DNA of 29,943 nt from Candidatus Atribacteria bacterium (GTDB taxonomy: Bacteria; Atribacterota; Atribacteria; Atribacterales; Atribacteraceae). This document shows, piece by piece, positions 25,654 through 29,943 of the stretch. The position numbers were made by a program, and so were the translations under genes. The stretch's first letter is position 1, and every line of letters starts with the position of its first letter. The notes under the pieces were generated by a model. The model was not told where the DNA came from and made no database searches. It was given only the letters and a program-made list of their open reading frames with translations. The stretch spans positions 1 to 29,943 of the forward strand of contig JAGPGC010000002.1 in assembly GCA_018056205.1 (NCBI GenBank). The letters are read 5' to 3'.

Positions 25654-25682
25654 AGTATATTGAATGAATCGGCTTTCTTCAA
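25654..25682 (-). promoter_or_regulatory. Promoter of the adaptor-permease operon
   Basis: On the minus strand, -35 TTGAAG (25682-25677) and -10 TATACT (25659-25654) are 17 nt apart, about 70 nt before the adaptor start. It shows that the operon begins with the adaptor gene. Confidence 0.6.
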
Positions 25683-25979
25683 ATTTATTATTTTTTGTCA
25701 TTCATACCTATATAAAATCAAAAAAAGTTCGGAATTAATGGGGAATCACGATTTTTGATTTCTAATATTTTTTCTTCACAAAAGATATTACTCTTTTATG
25801 AAGTTGAATAGGTTAAATCTTATCAAATTTTATATATTTTTACCTCTTTTTTATAAATTTGTTCTATTTTGTAAATACTATACCGTGATGAGTGAAAAAT
25901 GTTGTTATTCTGTGCCTGAGTTGCCTATGGTATAAGAATGAATAATTCAAATATTCAAAGGATGCTTTAAACAATCTAT

Positions 25980-26245
25980 TCAGGGCTGAGGGCATAAAGG
26001 TCTCAACTGACGACACACTGTCACCCTGGGGCTTCATATTCCGAAGCCTTGAGGGTCTCAACTTTTTTATTTTTTAAAATATATAAAAAATGGGATTCTC
26101 ACGTCGTAAACTTGGGCGTTTTCCCCAAGTTGATTTTTTAGGCTTTATCTTTCATCCCACGCCGTAGGCTGCTCTGCTCCTTAGAATGACGGAGAGGGTC
26201 AATGGGATTGCCGCGTTGATGAGCTCTTCCCAATGATGGAAGAGT
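25980..26245. repeat. Cluster of degenerate non-coding repeats and hairpins
   Basis: GGTCTCAACT occurs twice in direct orientation (25999-26008 and 26054-26063), flanking a hairpin GGCTTC / GAAGCC (26030-26048). A second hairpin AACTTGGG / CCCAAGTT (26109-26131) is followed by a T-rich run and looks like a terminator. Three decayed copies of one pattern (GGGATT or CCCACGCCGT..., GCTCCT or GCTCTT, then AATGAC/AATGATGG) lie at about 26091-26110, 26153-26192 and 26202-26240. This looks like a scar of dispersed repeats. An open frame across it on the minus strand (25864-26061) is not a credible gene. Confidence 0.5.
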
Positions 26246-26396
26246 AGTAGTATGAGGTTTATCAATTGTTACTGGTTATTTATCATTAGTTACCGAATTA
26301 ATAGTAAATATATCGACTAAGGAAGTAATTTGCAATCATTAAAAAGAATAACTATTTAATCAGGAATATCCTTCCAGGGTTTTAAAGGAGGTTAAT

Positions 26397-26425
26397 TTGA
26401 TAGGATCAAGACAATGTGATATATT
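26397..26425 (+). promoter_or_regulatory. Promoter of the LacI-PTE-M24 operon
   Basis: -35 TTGATA (26397-26402) and -10 TATATT (26420-26425) have a 17-nt spacer. The predicted start near 26432 falls at the edge of the palindromic operator. Confidence 0.72.
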
Positions 26426-26428
26426 TAA

Positions 26429-26455
26429 ATGAACGATACCATTAACGTTCATGGT
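26429..26455 (+). promoter_or_regulatory. LacI-type operator
   Basis: ACCATTAACGTTCATGGT (26438-26455) is an 18-bp palindrome with one mismatch pair and the central CG typical of LacI-family operators. It is nested with ATGAACG (26429-26435) facing CGTTCAT (26446-26452). It covers the start of transcription, so autorepression of the operon by its first gene product is expected. Confidence 0.7.
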
Positions 26456-26462
26456 GATTTTT

Positions 26463-27482
26463 ATGAAGAAAAGTAACCATCCAACCATTCGGGAAATTGC
26501 CCAATTAGTTGGTGTTTCGGCAAATACAGTTTCGAGAGCCTTGAATAATAAACCGGATGTGAGTTCTGAAACCAGAAAAAACATTATTAAAACCGCTCAG
26601 TTTCTAAATTATTCTCCCAATGCAATTGCAAGAGCTTTGGTGCAAAGAACAACTCGAACCATTGGGATGGTAATGAGCGACATATCCGATCCTTTTTTTG
26701 GAGAAATGGTAAAAGATGCTGAAGTGTTTTTTCGAGCACATGGATACAATCTAATTCTCTGTAATACTCAGGAAAATTCCAACCAAGAAAAAGGTTCAAT
26801 CGAAGCTTTAATCAATAAAAGGGTTGATGGAATACTATTAACCCCGGTGGGGAAGAACGGAGAAAACATCCAGGAAATTTTTAAAAACCGAGTCCCTATA
26901 GTTTTATTGGGTAGATATTTCGATAAACCATCGGTACCGAGTGTTACTTCAAACGATGAAAAAGGAGGGTACCTGGCTACTCGACACCTCATAGAATTAG
27001 GGCACCAAAGAATCCTTTTTGTTAACGTTTCTCATCATATTTCAAGTGCTCGAGATCGTTTTCGTGGTTACCAAAAAGCTCTTAAAGAATTTAGCTTAGA
27101 ATACGATCAATCTTTGCAAATTCAAACCAGCTTTGATTTAGAAGATACTTATCAGAAAACAAAAAAGTTTTTTGACCAGCAAAGGAAAGTAACAGCTGTT
27201 GTTGTATTCTGTGATATTTTAGCTATAAGCGTTATGAAAGCGATTATCGATGTAGGATTTAAAATTCCCCAGGATATTTCAATAATAGGGTTCGACAATA
27301 TTAAAATTGGATCTCTGCTTCCCAGCCCCTTAACAACTATTGATCCAAATAAGAAAAAGATGGTCGAAAAGGCTTCGGAAATCCTTTTAAATGCCATTAA
27401 GTTAGATAACGTTGAAAGAGGTAATATATCTATCGAACCAACTTTAGTTATTAGGTCTTCTACACAATCACCAATTTTATAA
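26463..27482 (+). CDS. LacI/GalR-family regulator of the adjacent catabolic operon
   Basis: About 339 residues. The HTH TIREIAQLVGVSANTVSRAL is followed by a good hinge, NYSPNAIARALVQRTT, and a full ligand-binding domain: GMVMSDISDPFFGEMV, DGILLTPVG, ISIIGFDNI, and the ending PTLVIRSST. I prefer ATG 26463 because the ATG at 26451 lies inside the operator and adds only MVIF; GGTGA lies 5 nt upstream of 26463. Unlike the orphan LacI protein at 936-1967, this one heads an operon, with the phosphotriesterase-like gene 52 nt downstream. The inducer is probably the substrate or an intermediate of that pathway (inference). Confidence 0.9.
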   Translation: MKKSNHPTIREIAQLVGVSANTVSRALNNKPDVSSETRKNIIKTAQFLNYSPNAIARALVQRTTRTIGMVMSDISDPFFGEMVKDAEVFFRAHGYNLILCNTQENSNQEKGSIEALINKRVDGILLTPVGKNGENIQEIFKNRVPIVLLGRYFDKPSVPSVTSNDEKGGYLATRHLIELGHQRILFVNVSHHISSARDRFRGYQKALKEFSLEYDQSLQIQTSFDLEDTYQKTKKFFDQQRKVTAVVVFCDILAISVMKAIIDVGFKIPQDISIIGFDNIKIGSLLPSPLTTIDPNKKKMVEKASEILLNAIKLDNVERGNISIEPTLVIRSSTQSPIL

Positions 27483-27534
27483 AATTCATGATAATGGTTT
27501 TTTAAGAACATAATAATAAAGGAGGTTAGGAAAA

Positions 27535-28620
27535 TTGAATGTTATGACCGTTTGTGGTGAGAAAAAAATTGAAGATTTGGGCGTTGTCCTTCCTCATGAA
27601 CACCTATTTATCGATATTAGCAATCAGTTTACCGAACCCGTAACTCCATTTGGAAAAAAATTGGCTTACCAAAAAATTAATATGAGTAATCTCGGGTATC
27701 TTCGTCGGGATCCATATGTGGTAAAAGATAATTTAGTTCTCTCTGATTATAATATCGCTCGTGATGAAATAATGACTTTTAAAGAATGTGGGGGGCAAAG
27801 TATTATTGATGTTACTCCAATAGGAATTGGTCGCAACCCAAGTCAGTTACAACAGCTCATGATAGAAACCGGGGTAAACATTATTGCTGGTTGTGGGTTT
27901 TATACCTATGATACTCATACTGCTGATATTGAAGAAAAATCAGTTAATGATATAACCGAAATAATCAGGAATGACTTGTTAATTGGAATGGATCAAACTG
28001 GAGTTCGTTCTGGCGTAATTGGTGAAATTGGGACAAGTCAACAAATTCATCAAAACGAAAAAAAGGTTCTTCAAGCAGCAGGTAGAGCTCAGTCACAAAC
28101 TGGAGTTCCGCTTTTTGTTCATATCTATCCTTGGTCAGAAAACGGTATAGAAGTCTTAAATATTTTAGAAAGTGAAGGAGCCAATCTTTCCCAAGTGGTC
28201 ATCTGTCATTCGGATGTGGAAATTAACCCAAATTATATGATATCAGTAATGAAACGGGGTGCGTTTATCGAATTTGATAATTTTGGAAAAGAGTTTTGGA
28301 TTCCTATTGAAAAAAGGGGTTTTGCTGGGGGAAATTTTGCTACTGATCGAGACCGAGTCCAGGTAATCCGTAAGCTCGTCGACCTTGGATATCAGGATCG
28401 ACTTCTGATGACCAATGATATCTGTTTAAAAATTATGCTCCATGCTTATGGGGGATGGGGTTATGATCATATTATTTCCAATATCGTTCCAATGCTTATT
28501 GATGCTGGAGTTGAAGAAAAGACTATTTGGGGCATAATAAAAGAGAACCCTCAACAACTTTTTTTGGGGATAAAAAACAAGGAGGTTAATCATAAACATG
28601 GCCGATCTGAGAATAAGTGA
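27535..28620 (+). CDS. Phosphotriesterase-family amidohydrolase (probable lactonase/esterase)
   Basis: 361 residues, an amidohydrolase-fold barrel. Metal ligands are visible: H21 and H23 (PHEH), E164 as the bridging acidic residue in VIGEIG (in place of the carboxylated lysine of true phosphotriesterase), H196 (FVHIYP), H225 (ICHSD) and D295 (MTNDI). All six sites are present, so it should be active with two metals. The family includes lactonases, carboxylesterases and phosphotriesterases; the substrate is unknown. TTG 27535 is the start, with GGAGG 9 nt upstream; the ATG at 27544 is too far. The gene overlaps the next by 23 bp. Confidence 0.85.
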   Translation: MNVMTVCGEKKIEDLGVVLPHEHLFIDISNQFTEPVTPFGKKLAYQKINMSNLGYLRRDPYVVKDNLVLSDYNIARDEIMTFKECGGQSIIDVTPIGIGRNPSQLQQLMIETGVNIIAGCGFYTYDTHTADIEEKSVNDITEIIRNDLLIGMDQTGVRSGVIGEIGTSQQIHQNEKKVLQAAGRAQSQTGVPLFVHIYPWSENGIEVLNILESEGANLSQVVICHSDVEINPNYMISVMKRGAFIEFDNFGKEFWIPIEKRGFAGGNFATDRDRVQVIRKLVDLGYQDRLLMTNDICLKIMLHAYGGWGYDHIISNIVPMLIDAGVEEKTIWGIIKENPQQLFLGIKNKEVNHKHGRSENK

Positions 28621-29767
28621 TCAAGACTTTCAGCGCCGGGTAAATAGCTTACAAGAAGAAATGAGAAAAGAAAATGTTGATTTATGGGTGGGTTATTCAA
28701 GCGAAAGTGAAGCCTCGATAACTTTGTATTTAGCTGGATTTCAGCCTTTTTTTGATTTTGCTGGTGTTATGGTACCCAGGGAAGGCGAAGCAGTATTAAT
28801 TACTGGTGGACCTGAATCATATGAGATGGCAAGGGAATTTTCTCGGATTAAGAAAATTCTTATTCATGGTTTGTTTGTTGAAACTTCAGCACCGGAATGG
28901 GTTCCTGACACAGAAATTTTAGATTTTTCTAACCTAATTCCCCAAGTTATGGGAAGTATTCGACCAAAAAAAATTGCTATAAGCCAATGGAATACTTTCC
29001 CCTATATCATTTTTAAAGATTTGATAAAAAATGTTCCCAATGCTGAAATCGTGTCTGGTGATAAAATGCTTCTTCAAGTTCGACAAATTAAGTCAGAAGA
29101 AGAAATTACGGTCATTGCTGAAGCTTACCGTATCACCGAGGAGTCAGTGAAACGTGCTTTAGAAGTTGCTCAAATAGGAGTCAGTGAAAGATTTTTAGAA
29201 AATGAAGGTCGTAAGGTTATGCTTGATTTGGGAGCAGAAGGAACCTCTTATCCAATTTGGGTTTGCTCAGGAAAAAATACTTCTCGTAGTTTGTGCAAAT
29301 CCACCAATAAACCGATTCAGGCCAACGAATTAGTCCAAATTACCTTTGGTGCTCGTTATCAAGGATATTGTGGGAATATGTGCCGGGTTTTTTCAATGGG
29401 AGAACCCAATCCAAAAGTTAAAAAAATGATGTCAGTTGCCCTTCAATCAATGAATGATGCCCTTGATATGATACGACCAGGTGTTCTTTCAACCGATGTT
29501 TTTAAAAAATATTATAATCATCTTGCTCAATATGGTTGGGAAAAGTTTACTCTATATGGTCCAGCTCATGGGACAGGTGTTTCAGAAGTAGAAGGTCTTT
29601 GGTTGTCGGAAAATAATCCTTTTGTCATCCAACCTAATATGGTGTTTAATATTGATATATGGCTCACTGATGGTGAAGTGGGTATGCGGTATGAAGATGG
29701 AATTGTGGTTACTAAAAACGGGATTCGAGAGTTAAATCCTTACCGTCGTGAGATTATTATACTATAA
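28598..29767 (+). CDS. Creatinase-like M24 protein lacking most metal ligands
   Basis: 389 residues: a creatinase N-terminal domain (about 1-150) and a C-terminal M24 'pita-bread' domain. In metal-dependent aminopeptidase P relatives the five ligands are Asp, Asp, His, Glu, Glu. Here the equivalent positions are T249 (in QITFGARYQGY), N260 (GYCGNMCR), H324 (PAHGTG), D353 (NIDIWL) and E366 (GMRYEDG). Three of five are changed, as in metal-free creatinase, so it is likely not a peptidase but a hydrolase of a small C-N or amidine compound, or another pathway enzyme (inference). ATG 28598 has GGAGG about 12 nt upstream, inside the end of the preceding gene. Confidence 0.82.
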   Translation: MADLRISDQDFQRRVNSLQEEMRKENVDLWVGYSSESEASITLYLAGFQPFFDFAGVMVPREGEAVLITGGPESYEMAREFSRIKKILIHGLFVETSAPEWVPDTEILDFSNLIPQVMGSIRPKKIAISQWNTFPYIIFKDLIKNVPNAEIVSGDKMLLQVRQIKSEEEITVIAEAYRITEESVKRALEVAQIGVSERFLENEGRKVMLDLGAEGTSYPIWVCSGKNTSRSLCKSTNKPIQANELVQITFGARYQGYCGNMCRVFSMGEPNPKVKKMMSVALQSMNDALDMIRPGVLSTDVFKKYYNHLAQYGWEKFTLYGPAHGTGVSEVEGLWLSENNPFVIQPNMVFNIDIWLTDGEVGMRYEDGIVVTKNGIRELNPYRREIIIL

Positions 29768-29795
29768 ATGAGATATTAAAAAGGAGGGTTTTTGC

Positions 29796-29943
29796 TTGGA
29801 CAAGGTTAAATTTGCAGTGATTGGTCTGGGTTGGTTTGGGCAAAAACATTGTGAAGTTTTGTCAAGTCTAAGTCATGTTGAGCTTTATGCTCTGTGTACC
29901 CGAACCGAATCGAGGTTAAGAGAATTGGGAGAGCGCTTTCAGG
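29796..29943 (+). CDS. Gfo/Idh/MocA-family oxidoreductase (5' part)
   Basis: The first 49 residues are visible; the gene runs off the right edge. VKFAVIGLGWFGQKH is the N-terminal NAD(P)-binding motif G-x-G-x-x-G, followed by LSSLSHVELYALCTRTESRL as in Gfo/Idh/MocA dehydrogenases. TTG 29796 follows AAGGAGGG by 8 nt. It lies 28 nt after the M24 gene, so it is the fourth gene of the LacI-led operon and suggests a sugar, polyol or cyclitol-like substrate (inference). Confidence 0.85.
   Translation, partial: MDKVKFAVIGLGWFGQKHCEVLSSLSHVELYALCTRTESRLRELGERFQ

Noticed and set aside
25864..26061. 65-residue minus-strand open frame across the repeat cluster
   Set aside because: It lies over hairpins and direct repeats, has no Shine-Dalgarno or family motif, and its composition is that of non-coding repeat.
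1..29943. tRNA, rRNA, CRISPR arrays, transposases or phage genes
   Set aside because: None seen by eye on either strand: no regular spacer-repeat pattern, cloverleaf with CCA end or transposase motif. A covariance-model scan for RNA genes was not possible here.

Overview
The window is low-GC bacterial chromosomal DNA with strong purine-rich Shine-Dalgarno sites and many GTG/TTG starts. The gene set points to an anaerobe: three-domain NifU with NifS, a ferredoxin:thioredoxin reductase subunit with a glutaredoxin, FeoAB under a Fur-type regulator, and a T-box leader. Candidate lineages are Atribacterota or a similar deep-branching anaerobic phylum, or a Firmicute. That placement is a guess from gene style, not a database result. 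No rRNA, tRNA, CRISPR array or intact insertion sequence was seen.

Layout. (1) 271-1967, plus: a membrane-anchored SAM methyltransferase and an orphan LacI-family regulator, closed by a perfect 16-bp bidirectional terminator. (2) 10962 down to 2021, minus: a seven-gene branched-chain amino acid operon in the order ilvD-ilvB-ilvN-ilvC-leuA-leuC-leuD. It has a clear promoter and a T-box leader with a CTC (Leu) specifier. leuB is absent from the operon and from the window. (3) 11050-13563, plus: fur-feoA-feoB, with a promoter whose start region carries an exact 7-1-7 Fur box plus an extra half-site. (4) 13660-18498: a PAP2 phosphatase, then a PHP-domain protein overlapping a PfkB sugar-phosphate kinase, converging on a GatZ/KbaZ-like tagatose-bisphosphate aldolase subunit across a 17-bp terminator. 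(5) 18821-20973, plus: a 41-codon remnant of the N-terminus of lipoyl synthase, then nifU-nifS. (6) 21645 down to 21002, minus: glutaredoxin and a zinc-ribbon/FTR-catalytic protein. (7) 22196-23020, plus: a secreted SGNH-like hydrolase. (8) 25581 down to 23076, minus: a MacA-like adaptor and a MacB-like permease with no ATPase gene. (9) 25980-26245: degenerate non-coding repeats. (10) 26397-29943, plus: a LacI regulator with promoter and operator, then a phosphotriesterase-family hydrolase, a creatinase-like M24 protein that has lost most metal ligands, and the start of a Gfo/Idh/MocA oxidoreductase, in that order.

Working together: region 2 makes valine, isoleucine precursors and leucine intermediates, controlled by uncharged leucyl-tRNA. 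Regions 3, 5 and 6 form an iron, Fe-S and thiol-redox group. Region 10 looks like a substrate-inducible catabolic operon for an unidentified compound and is the best candidate for an undescribed system. The strongest single oddities are the lipA remnant fused in front of nifU, the ketol-acid reductoisomerase cofactor loop that looks NADH-type, and the metal-ligand-poor M24 protein.
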